Of a stretch of DNA of 64,000 bases, positions 8,323 through 16,659 are shown piece by piece (position 1 is the first letter of the stretch; each line of letters starts with the position of its first letter). The position numbers and the translations under genes are program-made. The notes beneath the pieces were generated by a model. It made no database searches. It was given only the letters and a program-made list of their open reading frames with translations, and was not told the DNA's origin. Origin of the DNA: Thiotrichaceae bacterium. Lineage in GTDB: Bacteria > Pseudomonadota > Gammaproteobacteria > Beggiatoales > Beggiatoaceae. The DNA lies in the NCBI GenBank assembly GCA_016745055.1, contig JADGDF010000004.1, positions 1 through 64,000 on the forward strand. The letters run 5' to 3'.

Positions 8323-9327
8323 ATGACCAACTACACAACCCCATTTGATGTAATCAATCAAGGTGACTTGCCACCACCAGAAGTCATCAAAAGTTTAAGC
8401 ACTGAAGAAACACTTAATCACTTATTATCTTATTTTAGGACATTAGCGCCAGAATACACTGCGATAACGCAAGATGATCCGCTTTACAAGTTTGTTCAGT
8501 TAAGCACCTACATCCTGACCCTAAAAAAACAAGAGATTAATGATGCTTCAAAAGGATTGATGCTTGCTTATGCAAAAGGTGGAGACTTAGACCATGTAGG
8601 CTTTAATCGCGGGGTACAACGGCTTGAATTTTCAGATGGCACAAAAGAAAGTGACGATGCATTTAGAGAACGCATACGCATCAGTCCAGAAAGCTATACA
8701 ACGGCTGGAAGCGAAGGTTCCTATTGGTATTGGGCAAAATCAGCCGATGCATTAGTTAAAGCTATTGACGTTCACAGCCCCAAGCATGATTTAACCATCA
8801 CTAAAATTGCTAGTGACCTGCATGGCAAAGAAATACAGGCAATAAAAGATTACATCACAGAATTATTCAAACAGCTTTTTAGAGTTGAAATTACGGTACT
8901 AAGTCATGAAGGTGATGGTACTGCAACAGAAGAATTACTTACAATTGTATTCAATGCTGTTGACGCTGACAGAAGGCGACCCATTTCTGACTATGTAGTG
9001 ATCAAAAGTGCATCAATTACCTATTACAAAATTGATGCTGAATTATTTTTTTATGAAGGGTTTGATACGAATTACGTACTTGAACTCGCAAAAACACGAC
9101 TCACAGAGTACGTAAACCAACTGCATACGTTGGGACATAATATCCCTGAAAGCGGCATACACGCCGCTCTACAAGTGACAGGCGTTAAACGTGTTGCCTC
9201 CCAAATTTCAGTGTTAGAGGGAGAAACCTATGTACCTGTGACAGATAAAGATTATGTTTTTATAGACAGAGACCAGGCTGGTTTCTGTGAAGAAATGAAT
9301 ATTGTGAAGGGTTCAACGGATGAATGA
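8323..9327 (+). CDS. J: Baseplate wedge protein, P2 gpJ family
   Basis: 334 residues. Recognised by LDHVGFNRGVQRLEFSDGTKESDDAFRERIRISPESYTTAGSEGSYWYWA (about 83-133), the hallmark of Baseplate_J (PF04865, T4 gp6 family); the rest aligns with the wedge-dimer architecture. It forms the ring of wedges around the hub. No clear Shine-Dalgarno precedes the ATG, but W ends nine bases before. Confidence 0.9.
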   Translation: MTNYTTPFDVINQGDLPPPEVIKSLSTEETLNHLLSYFRTLAPEYTAITQDDPLYKFVQLSTYILTLKKQEINDASKGLMLAYAKGGDLDHVGFNRGVQRLEFSDGTKESDDAFRERIRISPESYTTAGSEGSYWYWAKSADALVKAIDVHSPKHDLTITKIASDLHGKEIQAIKDYITELFKQLFRVEITVLSHEGDGTATEELLTIVFNAVDADRRRPISDYVVIKSASITYYKIDAELFFYEGFDTNYVLELAKTRLTEYVNQLHTLGHNIPESGIHAALQVTGVKRVASQISVLEGETYVPVTDKDYVFIDRDQAGFCEEMNIVKGSTDE

Positions 9328-9787
9328 AGTACAGTTAACATTTAAAAAAAAATCAAAATTTGAATTGGGTTTGTTTGGTGTACAAACGGCTTGGAGGGCT
9401 TACCGTTGGTTTAAGAAATCAACGGAAGATAAAAATATCAGCGACCGAATTTCACCAGCATTATTTGACAAAGTAGTATCGCCTGCCATTTTTGACTTAA
9501 CCGACGGTAAAGTTAATGCGATATGGACTATTACGCACGATTTGGAAGTAAATACTCCAGAAAAATTTAGCTGGTGGAAAATTGCAGGCATTGCTTATGA
9601 TTTAATCATGTCAGCAAAAGATTGGTACGATAAGTCGTATAAAGACGGCGAGTTAAGCATGGGTGAAGTTGAATCATTTGTTAATCATATTGTATTTAAA
9701 ACCTTGGAAAAGGTAATAGGGCGCTATCATTTTAAATTTCAATTGAAATCTGTGACCAAATATGCTAAAAACAACAAAGATTATTAA
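9320..9787 (+). CDS. Hypothetical protein, 155 aa
   Basis: Not recognised. It overlaps the end of J by eight bases, so it is coupled to the tail operon. Rich in aromatic residues and lysine, with a hydrophobic helix-like KFSWWKIAGIAYDLIM (about 80-95) too polar at its borders to call a membrane span. It occupies the place between J and I where P2 has no gene, so it is an insertion together with the next gene and the tRNAs. Confidence 0.6.
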   Translation: MNEVQLTFKKKSKFELGLFGVQTAWRAYRWFKKSTEDKNISDRISPALFDKVVSPAIFDLTDGKVNAIWTITHDLEVNTPEKFSWWKIAGIAYDLIMSAKDWYDKSYKDGELSMGEVESFVNHIVFKTLEKVIGRYHFKFQLKSVTKYAKNNKDY

Positions 9788-9804
9788 CTATAGAAGAATT
9801 ACTT

Positions 9805-10008
9805 ATGTATTGCAAAGATTGCTCATGGCGCGACAAAGAGAGTTACTGTCAGAATGAATATTTACACCAGGATGAATATGATTTTCACTATTTAAGCGAA
9901 AAAGAACAATCTTTTTGCCTTGTTTACCAACATTATTCTGGTGGATATTCTAAAGTTAGTAATTACTTTGGATGCATACATTTTAAAGGAAAAGACAAGG
10001 ATGTGTAG
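9805..10008 (+). CDS. Small cysteine-rich protein, 67 aa
   Basis: Five cysteines, starting CKDC (3-6), with further Cys at about 14, 38 and 57; a CxxC pair plus later cysteines suggests a small metal-binding knuckle. The last three codons and the stop lie inside the tRNA-Tyr gene (tRNA starts at 9999), so the mRNA 3' end would be cut by tRNA processing. Function unknown. Confidence 0.5.
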   Translation: MYCKDCSWRDKESYCQNEYLHQDEYDFHYLSEKEQSFCLVYQHYSGGYSKVSNYFGCIHFKGKDKDV

Positions 10009-10083
10009 ACACGTATGGATCGTGAGCAGGCTGTAACCCTGTTCCTAATGGCAATCTAGGTTCGATTCCTAGCATATCCACCA
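9999..10083 (+). tRNA. tRNA-Tyr (GTA), class II
   Basis: Acceptor GGATGTG pairs with CATATCC (one G-T), D hairpin CACG/CGTG, anticodon arm GCAGG-CTGTAAC-CCTGT with anticodon GTA, a 13-base variable region, T arm CTAGG-TTCGATT-CCTAG, and encoded ACCA end. 85 bases. First of four plus-strand tRNAs set between tail genes J and I. Confidence 0.85.
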
Positions 10084-10088
10084 AATTT

Positions 10089-10176
10089 AGAGGGTCGCAT
10101 GTGGCGTACTTATCGGCCTTGAAAACCGTGATGACTAATTAAAGTTGTAAGGGTTCAACTCCCTTACCCTCTGCCA
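10089..10176 (+). tRNA. tRNA-Ser (TGA)
   Basis: Perfect 7-bp acceptor AGAGGGT/ACCCTCT, then G and CCA. Anticodon loop CTTGAAA gives TGA; only the middle three pairs of the anticodon stem are good. A long variable arm and a perfect T arm AAGGG-TTCAACT-CCCTT fit a class II serine tRNA. The D stem is weak, so the gene may be partly degenerate. 88 bases, CCA encoded. Confidence 0.75.
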
Positions 10177-10183
10177 AACTAAA

Positions 10184-10271
10184 AGAAAGTAATCTATTCT
10201 AGTGAATAGGCCTGTTTGCTAAACAGAGTGAGCATTTTATGCTTTTGGTGCAATTCCAATGCCTTCTGCCA
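10184..10271 (+). tRNA. tRNA-Ser (GCT)
   Basis: Acceptor AGAAAGT/GCCTTCT (one mismatch), then G and CCA. Anticodon arm CCTGT-TTGCTAA-ACAGA gives anticodon GCT. The variable arm is a clear hairpin AGCAT/ATGCT, as in serine tRNAs. The T arm is unusual: loop TGCAATT instead of TTCRANY. 88 bases. Confidence 0.7.
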
Positions 10272-10299
10272 CTATTTTCAAATAACTAATAATAAATAA

Positions 10300-10372
10300 G
10301 GACTGGTAGCTCAGTTGGTAGAGCTGATGGTTGAAGCCCATTGAGTCGAAGGTTCGACTCCTTCCTAGTCCA
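10300..10372 (+). tRNA. tRNA-Phe (GAA)
   Basis: Acceptor GGACTGG/CTAGTCC with A73, canonical D arm GCTC-AGTTGGTA-GAGC, anticodon arm GATGG-TTGAAGC-CCATT with anticodon GAA, T arm GAAGG-TTCGACT-CCTTC. 73 bases, CCA not encoded. It is the most regular tRNA of the cluster. C at position 38 is unusual. Confidence 0.85.
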
Positions 10373-10440
10373 AAACGAAGTATAAGGCCTGTAGCCTTTG
10401 AATATTTCAGAGACTTACCTGAATTATATTTTGATTCAAT

Positions 10441-11643
10441 TTGACCAATAAAATCAAATCCCTTCTTCCACGCAACGCAACCGACCTTGAGTACGATTTA
10501 GAAGAAACCATCCGCGTTGCACTGGACGAATTACCCATTCAATCTATCAAGACACTCAAAAATCCGTGGGAATGCCCCATAGAATTTTTGCCTTGGTTAG
10601 CATCTGAATTTTCAGTGGATGAATGGGATAGCGAATGGCCTGAAGAAAAACAACGCGCCGTTGTAGCTGATTCGCTTGAAATTCATAGACACAAAGGGCC
10701 GGTGTGGGCGGTTAAGCGAGCGCTTGCATTAGCGGACGCTGAGAATGCTGTTTTAACTGAGTGGTTTCAACAAGGCGGGAGTGGCATACCAGGTACATTT
10801 TGGATTACATTACCCGCCTCGCACCCTGCACTAGCAACAAAACAAGCGCAACGTACTATACAGAAATTGGTTAATGCTGCTAAATCAGTATCAAGACAAA
10901 GACGCTTGATTGCCCATGAAGACATGAGTATGGATGTTTGGAGGCAACCGCAAGGTAGCATCATGGGAGATGGACGTGATACGAAAGAACCAAAATTCAT
11001 GTTTCAATTTAACATGGATATTCCAAGTCCAAGCCTCTTATTAACCGCCCACGCTAAACAAAATAAGCCACTGCCAACACATTTTGCTGGCAATAATCCA
11101 ACTCCAACATTTAGTCTATTTGCAACCAATTGCAGAGAAAATAAACCCGTAACATGCGGTTGTCTCTCTGTTTTTAAACGAGAAATACCAGAGGGTGAAT
11201 TATCCCCTGGTGGCGTAACCTGGCAAGCATTTGGGAATTTGGCATTACGCACCGCACTATTCTCTCAAGGGAATAATGAAACGGCAAAAATTTATATCGA
11301 ATCAACGGGCGCTATACCGGCTCCCACATTTTTATTAAACGCCATTGGCAAACAAACCAAACCGTTGTCCACCTGTTTTAGTGGAAGTTTTAAAACACAA
11401 GGTGGTTTTCTATCAAGAAATGCCTCCACAAGAATAGAAATTACGGGCGATCATACGAATGTCTTTACCCGTCAAATACCACAAGGTGATATTCATCCTG
11501 GTGGTGTCACTGTTAACTTTTCTCAAAATATAAAACCGCACGGAAGCGTATTGTTTCAAGGAAGAAACACCTCCGTTTACTCTCATTTTCAAAGCAATAA
11601 AAACACACCTGCAATCGCAATGATTGCCGTTGGACGTTATTAA
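10441..11643 (+). CDS. I: Tail protein I, P2 gpI family, with C-terminal extension
   Basis: 400 residues, about twice the P2 gpI length. The N-terminal 190 residues are typical (PF09684): SLLPRNATDLEYDLEETI, WECPIEFLPWLASEFSVDEWD, and HRHKGPVWAVKRAL. The extension holds two alternating unit types (PSPSLLLTAHAKQNKPL, APTFLLNAIGKQTKPL; REIPEGELSPGGVTW, RQIPQGDIHPGGVTV), so it arose by repeat duplication and may form the fibre attachment. The start is a TTG with no good Shine-Dalgarno; it was chosen because it gives the family N-terminus. Confidence 0.85.
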   Translation: MTNKIKSLLPRNATDLEYDLEETIRVALDELPIQSIKTLKNPWECPIEFLPWLASEFSVDEWDSEWPEEKQRAVVADSLEIHRHKGPVWAVKRALALADAENAVLTEWFQQGGSGIPGTFWITLPASHPALATKQAQRTIQKLVNAAKSVSRQRRLIAHEDMSMDVWRQPQGSIMGDGRDTKEPKFMFQFNMDIPSPSLLLTAHAKQNKPLPTHFAGNNPTPTFSLFATNCRENKPVTCGCLSVFKREIPEGELSPGGVTWQAFGNLALRTALFSQGNNETAKIYIESTGAIPAPTFLLNAIGKQTKPLSTCFSGSFKTQGGFLSRNASTRIEITGDHTNVFTRQIPQGDIHPGGVTVNFSQNIKPHGSVLFQGRNTSVYSHFQSNKNTPAIAMIAVGRY

Positions 11644-11661
11644 AAGGACTTAATAACCCAC

Positions 11662-12249
11662 ATGAGCATTCTTACCGTTACCACGGTAGGAAAGGCAAAG
11701 ATTTTGGACGCGCTGCATAATGGCGTTCCCGTCCCCGCTATTGAAGCTATTTCATACAGTGATGATGTTCCCCCCGCCGATCCTGCCACTTATAAAGATA
11801 TTACTGACATTGGCAACGAGGTTTATCGTGGAAACGTAATTCTCGTTGATCGTGTTTCTCCTGAAGTTATGCACATTTCAGGGGACACCCCTGTTGACCA
11901 AGCATTCAGGATAAGAAACGTCAAAATAATTGATTCCCAAAATGATGTAATCGCCTACACCCCTTACATGCCAGAAGACGATGGTTTTTACAAAGGGGCA
12001 GGGTTGGCTTGGGAGGTTAAATTAACTCTTTCTCAAGAAGAGGGTAATGCTGAAATCACCTTTAATTATAGCCCCTTAGATATTGTCAGTGTCACCAATC
12101 AAATTGTCACAGATGCGCAAACACAAATGGATTTGTATTTACAAGCGCATTTATTAGAGCAAATCAAATTATTAAGCTCACAAGGCTTGACACTCATTAG
12201 AAATATTATGGAAGTCAACAAGCTTAAACAGATTCAAGGATTGATATGA
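11662..12249 (+). CDS. Tail fibre N-terminal / tail-collar type protein
   Basis: 195 residues. The start MSILTVTTVGKAKILDALHNG and the following beta-rich segment resemble the N-terminal baseplate-attachment domain of P2-like tail fibres (phage tail-collar, PF12571). No long repetitive shaft or receptor-binding tip follows; instead the next two genes continue the fibre region. It ends in an ATGA overlap with the next gene. Role in linking fibres to gpI or gpJ is inferred. Confidence 0.65.
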   Translation: MSILTVTTVGKAKILDALHNGVPVPAIEAISYSDDVPPADPATYKDITDIGNEVYRGNVILVDRVSPEVMHISGDTPVDQAFRIRNVKIIDSQNDVIAYTPYMPEDDGFYKGAGLAWEVKLTLSQEEGNAEITFNYSPLDIVSVTNQIVTDAQTQMDLYLQAHLLEQIKLLSSQGLTLIRNIMEVNKLKQIQGLI

Positions 12250-13997
12250 GTTGTACATCAATTGACACAGCGGTTGACCAAATTACTGGTGATCGCAATA
12301 GTATTGCCCAAATAGTAAACAATTTTGTCTCCATTGCCACTGGCGATGAAAACACGGATGTTGTATTTAATTTAGGTTCAGAGCATACCGTCCCATCCAT
12401 CAGTAAAAAGTTAAGCCAATTAGATGCGGCTGGGCTAGCTGATATTAAAACCATTCAAGCACAAACAAAAGCAGTGCAATCAGGACTTATCCAACAAGCT
12501 GAAAAGCTGAATGCATCACTAAGAATTGCCAATAATCAATCACCTTATTGGGAAACTTTAGATTTATCTGATGATAACAGTCCTGACTTAGATAAAACTA
12601 ACCTGTTTTGGGACGCTCATGTGGAAGCGGGCGCTATTCGCTTTGATTTTGCTGTAGAACAACCAGTTGTTTTAAATAGGCAATACGAAACTGATGGTAA
12701 AAAGATTGGTGATTGGTTAATGCCGAGTTATGTAGAAACAACACATAATCTTTATATCAGTGCATTACCCGCCGCTAACGATGCCACAACAACGCAAGAG
12801 AATGTGGCTAAATACGGCGCTATCACTCGTACTGTCACCCTGGCGATTAGAAATTACCACCGTTATTACTATGGTCACTACTACTACTGGTATCGTCGTT
12901 ATTTAGGCGCTTATGCTTACACGACAATTCAAACTACAACAGTAACAGAAGGTTTAACCAATTCGTTAAGCGCTCAATCGTTCCAAATTGACAGTGAGAA
13001 AGTGTTGTTGGGCGTTAATATGTTGGTTAAAAATCCTGGGGGTACAAAAGCAACAGCTAACCCTAAAGTTATGCTAGTTGAGAATAGCTTAGGTATGCCT
13101 GTCTTAACCAATGTATTAGCCAAAGGAACGCTTTACGACAATGTGGCAGCGGCATCCTCAGATAATGCAGTCCTGGTTCGCTTTGATATGGACGTACCAA
13201 ACATATTACGTGCAAACAAGTCCTATTCCATTGTTGCACAAGCTGAAGGTGAGTCTACTTGGGAAATTTGGTATAACGACAACGAAAATAACACTGGGCA
13301 AATTTTTTATACCCAAGACGGTGATTTCTGGACAGCAGATTTAGGTAAAGACTTTATCATTCAATTGATTGTTGCTAATTTTGGAGAAGGTTTTGCCGAA
13401 TCTATTATACCAATGGGCAATATGTCAGTCAGTGATGGATTTAGTTCTGCAAACATGACGAAATATGCAGAATTACCTACAAGCTACGATGTCACCATTG
13501 AAATCGAAACCAGTAATGGGGTTTGGAATGATGTTGCTATTGTGGATTCATTAGGATCACAACCCTCTTCTGTCAATATTCGTGCGCGGTTTGAAGGTGA
13601 GCGCTACGTAGCTCCACTATTAGATACAAAAAACAGCAAGTTAACGGGCTTTCGTCCACGAAAAAGCTTGACGTTTTATTCTTCTGAACAAAATGTGCCA
13701 AATTTAAGCGGTACCTTAGAAGTGACGTATAACTTGGAAGGATTTGACGAAACTGATGAAGGCACAGGGCCTATGCATACGTTCACACCACAAATCCAGG
13801 TTGATGGTGAAACGGTTGCGCCCCTAGTTACAACCCTCTCTGGTGAACCAGATGATCAAGGTATTACGCAATTTATTTGCGTATACGACTTACCTGTTGA
13901 CACCACAACATACAAACACTTCTTGCAAGCAACAACCCTGCTTGCCACGAAGACGTTTGACATTACAACTCCTATCGTTTCTAAACAAGTGGGGTAA
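12246..13997 (+). CDS. Putative tail fibre / adsorption protein, paralogue 1
   Basis: 583 residues. It shares its architecture with the next gene: an N-terminal coil, the motif R-F-D-F-A-x-E then x-L-x-R-x-Y-x-T-D-G-x-K-I (here about 136-160), a central aromatic patch, the phrase LLGVNMLV or LLGIKVYI, and a C-terminal beta region with RPRKSLTFYS. The aromatic patch (about 199-218) is extremely rich in Tyr, Arg, His and Trp. Position between fibre and sheath genes suggests host adsorption. I know no named family. Confidence 0.55.
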   Translation: MSCTSIDTAVDQITGDRNSIAQIVNNFVSIATGDENTDVVFNLGSEHTVPSISKKLSQLDAAGLADIKTIQAQTKAVQSGLIQQAEKLNASLRIANNQSPYWETLDLSDDNSPDLDKTNLFWDAHVEAGAIRFDFAVEQPVVLNRQYETDGKKIGDWLMPSYVETTHNLYISALPAANDATTTQENVAKYGAITRTVTLAIRNYHRYYYGHYYYWYRRYLGAYAYTTIQTTTVTEGLTNSLSAQSFQIDSEKVLLGVNMLVKNPGGTKATANPKVMLVENSLGMPVLTNVLAKGTLYDNVAAASSDNAVLVRFDMDVPNILRANKSYSIVAQAEGESTWEIWYNDNENNTGQIFYTQDGDFWTADLGKDFIIQLIVANFGEGFAESIIPMGNMSVSDGFSSANMTKYAELPTSYDVTIEIETSNGVWNDVAIVDSLGSQPSSVNIRARFEGERYVAPLLDTKNSKLTGFRPRKSLTFYSSEQNVPNLSGTLEVTYNLEGFDETDEGTGPMHTFTPQIQVDGETVAPLVTTLSGEPDDQGITQFICVYDLPVDTTTYKHFLQATTLLATKTFDITTPIVSKQVG

Positions 13998-13999
13998 AC

Positions 14000-16135
14000 A
14001 TGGCAGAATTACCTCAACTTGTTGAAGAATTAAACAATGACCATCGTTTAGGCGCTGAGTTACTGGAAAAACTACCTGAATTCTTTACCAAGAATAAAGA
14101 TATTGAATTTAAAGAGGTAGAACCTGGCACAACAATTACCGTGCCTAGTTTCCCTAAAATAGACGCTCAGATAGCTGATTCTGACGTAGGGAAAATTAGA
14201 CGTAAAACACAGGCAACTGCGAATGCAACAAATGGGTTGGTTGTTCAATACCATACTATTGCACGAGAAATTAAACAGTCGTTCAATCTGATTGGTGCCA
14301 ATCTTATTGATTTCGTTGCTGATGCAAACAAAGACCACTTTTATAATGCGGAAGAATCACCAGAAAGCGTACGGTTTGATTTTGCGGCAGAAGATACAAT
14401 TAATCTTGACCGTCGATACAACACTGATGGCACTAAAATTCAGGATATTTTATTACCTAAGCATGAACAACGTATTGTCTCTAAATTAGGAAATAACACA
14501 GAGGGTGCAGTTGTTAGTGATGTGGTTGTTGGGAATGTTGGGTACAATTTAAATCAAGTTAATAACTATCAAACCGCTAGCATTGGAAATACAGCAATCA
14601 GTTCAGTGCCTGCAAGCAGTAGCGGATTTATCAGCTCTATTTTTCTGAAAGTTAATACTGATTTTTCAGCAAGAATATTCACATTGAAAGTTTTTGCCAG
14701 AGGTACAAGTACTTACTTCACCATGCTCCAAAGTATGGTTGTAACATTACCTGCAGGAACGGGTTTAATTGAGGGTATCTTAGCAACCCCTATTGCTATT
14801 CAAGCTGGTGAATATTTGGGGTTTTCAATGTCAAATATTCATGGGTTAGGAATGGGCGGTTTTTCTGACCCTGCAACATTCTGGACTTACGATCCTAGCG
14901 CTACAACGGGTAATTATTCACAACATAGTTCTGCAGGTCTTGGGTACGCGCTTTATGCTGACATCTTAGCCGCTGGTAGTGGATCTGGTAGCTCTATTGA
15001 AGGCACCGTTAACGTCAATGCCTATCCATCTATCACAAAAAGCATTACCACGCGCACCGTTCCGTATTGGCAATACCGTTATGGTTCCTATTGGTGGCAA
15101 GATAACCAAGTCATTCAAACTAAAACGACTCAAGTAGATGAAAGCTTAAATGGTTCCTTTATTGCCCAGACATTTAAAGATGACGGTGTTTTGCTGGGTA
15201 TCAAAGTCTATATTGATGCTCCAGGTCTGCTAAAAGTAAATGCAAATTCACTCATTTTAATTTGTGAGACCGAATTAGGCTTGCCACGGCCTGACAAAAT
15301 GATGGTCAAAGCAACGCTTAAAGAAGATGTAAATGCATCCAAAGAAGATAATGTAGCAATTGCTGTTACCTACGAATGCGAGCATCCTGTCTTGATTAAA
15401 CCTGGCAAAAGCTATTGCTGGTTAATGAAAGCGGATGCTGAATGGAATGTTTATTACGGCGCGAATCAAGACAAAAATGGCAGTTTGTTTTACACGCAAG
15501 ATGGTGTGTATTTTATGCAAGACATCGGCAAAGATATAAGCTATGACTTAGTCTTTACTGATTTTGGCACGGATACTAATGAAAAAATCATTGAATTAAA
15601 AAGCGTCTCTTTGTCAGGGGGTGTGGGTAGCTTAACCTACGATGTGGTTGCTGAGTTCCCACAAAATACGGGATTGGATATTGAAGTTAAGCTGAATGAT
15701 GCTTGGATACCCATTGCTCATTTGGATAAACTGAATACACAACCTCCTTACTTTGGTGTGCGCGCAAAATTAAAGGGGGATCAATATCACTATCCACTCT
15801 TAAACACCAAAGAATCAAAATTACAGGTATTTCGTCCTTACACTGATTTGAAGTACTTAACCCAACCCAAACTGGTTGAAAAAGACAGTTTAACCGTTTC
15901 TTACACTTTAACGGGCTTCAATTCAGAAATCCACACTTTCACCCCTCGTTTACGTGTTGATGGAAATCAAACTTTAAATCCACTAAACACAATTGAGCCT
16001 GCCATGAATGAAGGCACGGCCACCTTTGTTGCCACCTTTGACCTCACTAATATTACGCAATATGAACACGATGTAATTGGTCACACAGGCAATACGAAAT
16101 ACGTCTATCAAGTCAAAAATATCATTGAAATTTAG
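14000..16135 (+). CDS. Putative tail fibre / adsorption protein, paralogue 2
   Basis: 711 residues, starting two bases after the stop of paralogue 1. It has the same landmarks (SVRFDFAAEDTINLDRRYNTDG at about 117-138; GVLLGIKVYIDAPG; FRPYTDLKYL) but carries an extra domain of about 140 residues in its first half with VSDVVVGNVGYNLNQVNNYQ and a glycine-serine linker. The aromatic patch is also present (PYWQYRYGSYWW). The tandem pair probably arose by duplication and has since diverged, as is usual for receptor-binding proteins. Confidence 0.55.
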   Translation: MAELPQLVEELNNDHRLGAELLEKLPEFFTKNKDIEFKEVEPGTTITVPSFPKIDAQIADSDVGKIRRKTQATANATNGLVVQYHTIAREIKQSFNLIGANLIDFVADANKDHFYNAEESPESVRFDFAAEDTINLDRRYNTDGTKIQDILLPKHEQRIVSKLGNNTEGAVVSDVVVGNVGYNLNQVNNYQTASIGNTAISSVPASSSGFISSIFLKVNTDFSARIFTLKVFARGTSTYFTMLQSMVVTLPAGTGLIEGILATPIAIQAGEYLGFSMSNIHGLGMGGFSDPATFWTYDPSATTGNYSQHSSAGLGYALYADILAAGSGSGSSIEGTVNVNAYPSITKSITTRTVPYWQYRYGSYWWQDNQVIQTKTTQVDESLNGSFIAQTFKDDGVLLGIKVYIDAPGLLKVNANSLILICETELGLPRPDKMMVKATLKEDVNASKEDNVAIAVTYECEHPVLIKPGKSYCWLMKADAEWNVYYGANQDKNGSLFYTQDGVYFMQDIGKDISYDLVFTDFGTDTNEKIIELKSVSLSGGVGSLTYDVVAEFPQNTGLDIEVKLNDAWIPIAHLDKLNTQPPYFGVRAKLKGDQYHYPLLNTKESKLQVFRPYTDLKYLTQPKLVEKDSLTVSYTLTGFNSEIHTFTPRLRVDGNQTLNPLNTIEPAMNEGTATFVATFDLTNITQYEHDVIGHTGNTKYVYQVKNIIEI

Positions 16136-16143
16136 GAGTCCAC

Positions 16144-16599
16144 ATGGAAGTGGAGTTAGAACAAAATGCCATTATAGGTAATAAGCTGTATAAAAAAGGC
16201 AACAGGGTCATTGTGCCTAATTTAGAGGTCATTCAAGGCTATTACCGTGAATATGAACGGCATCAAACACGCAGAAAATTAAGTAAACAAGGCTTTAATG
16301 TCAATGCGTTAGTCGGTTTAACTAATGACTTAACCGCCTTAACAACCTACTTTTTTGCGCGATTTGTTGTTTTAGAAAACCAAGTATTAGCCACAGCCAC
16401 AAATCCAGAAGAATATTTACAGCTTAAAAAACAAAAATTTCAAGAAAGTAATTTAGTGCCATTAGCTGTAACGATTGTAGAAGGCGTACAAAGTGGCAAT
16501 ATTAAATTACCTGCATTAGTCAAAGGACAAGAAGCTGTAACACAGGAAGTGTTAAGCAAGATGTCTGAACTTTCTGAATTATTCACCTCCGAATCTTAG
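16144..16599 (+). CDS. Hypothetical protein of the fibre region, 151 aa
   Basis: Not recognised. It has a good Shine-Dalgarno (AGGAG) nine bases before ATG. Predicted helical in its second half. It stands between the fibre paralogues and the sheath gene, where P2-like phages often keep a fibre assembly chaperone, but no chaperone signature is visible. Confidence 0.65.
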   Translation: MEVELEQNAIIGNKLYKKGNRVIVPNLEVIQGYYREYERHQTRRKLSKQGFNVNALVGLTNDLTALTTYFFARFVVLENQVLATATNPEEYLQLKKQKFQESNLVPLAVTIVEGVQSGNIKLPALVKGQEAVTQEVLSKMSELSELFTSES

Positions 16600-16659
16600 A
16601 TTCAACAAAAAATCATTCCGTTTTTTTTAACGACTTAATCAAAAGGATTTGACAAGCGT

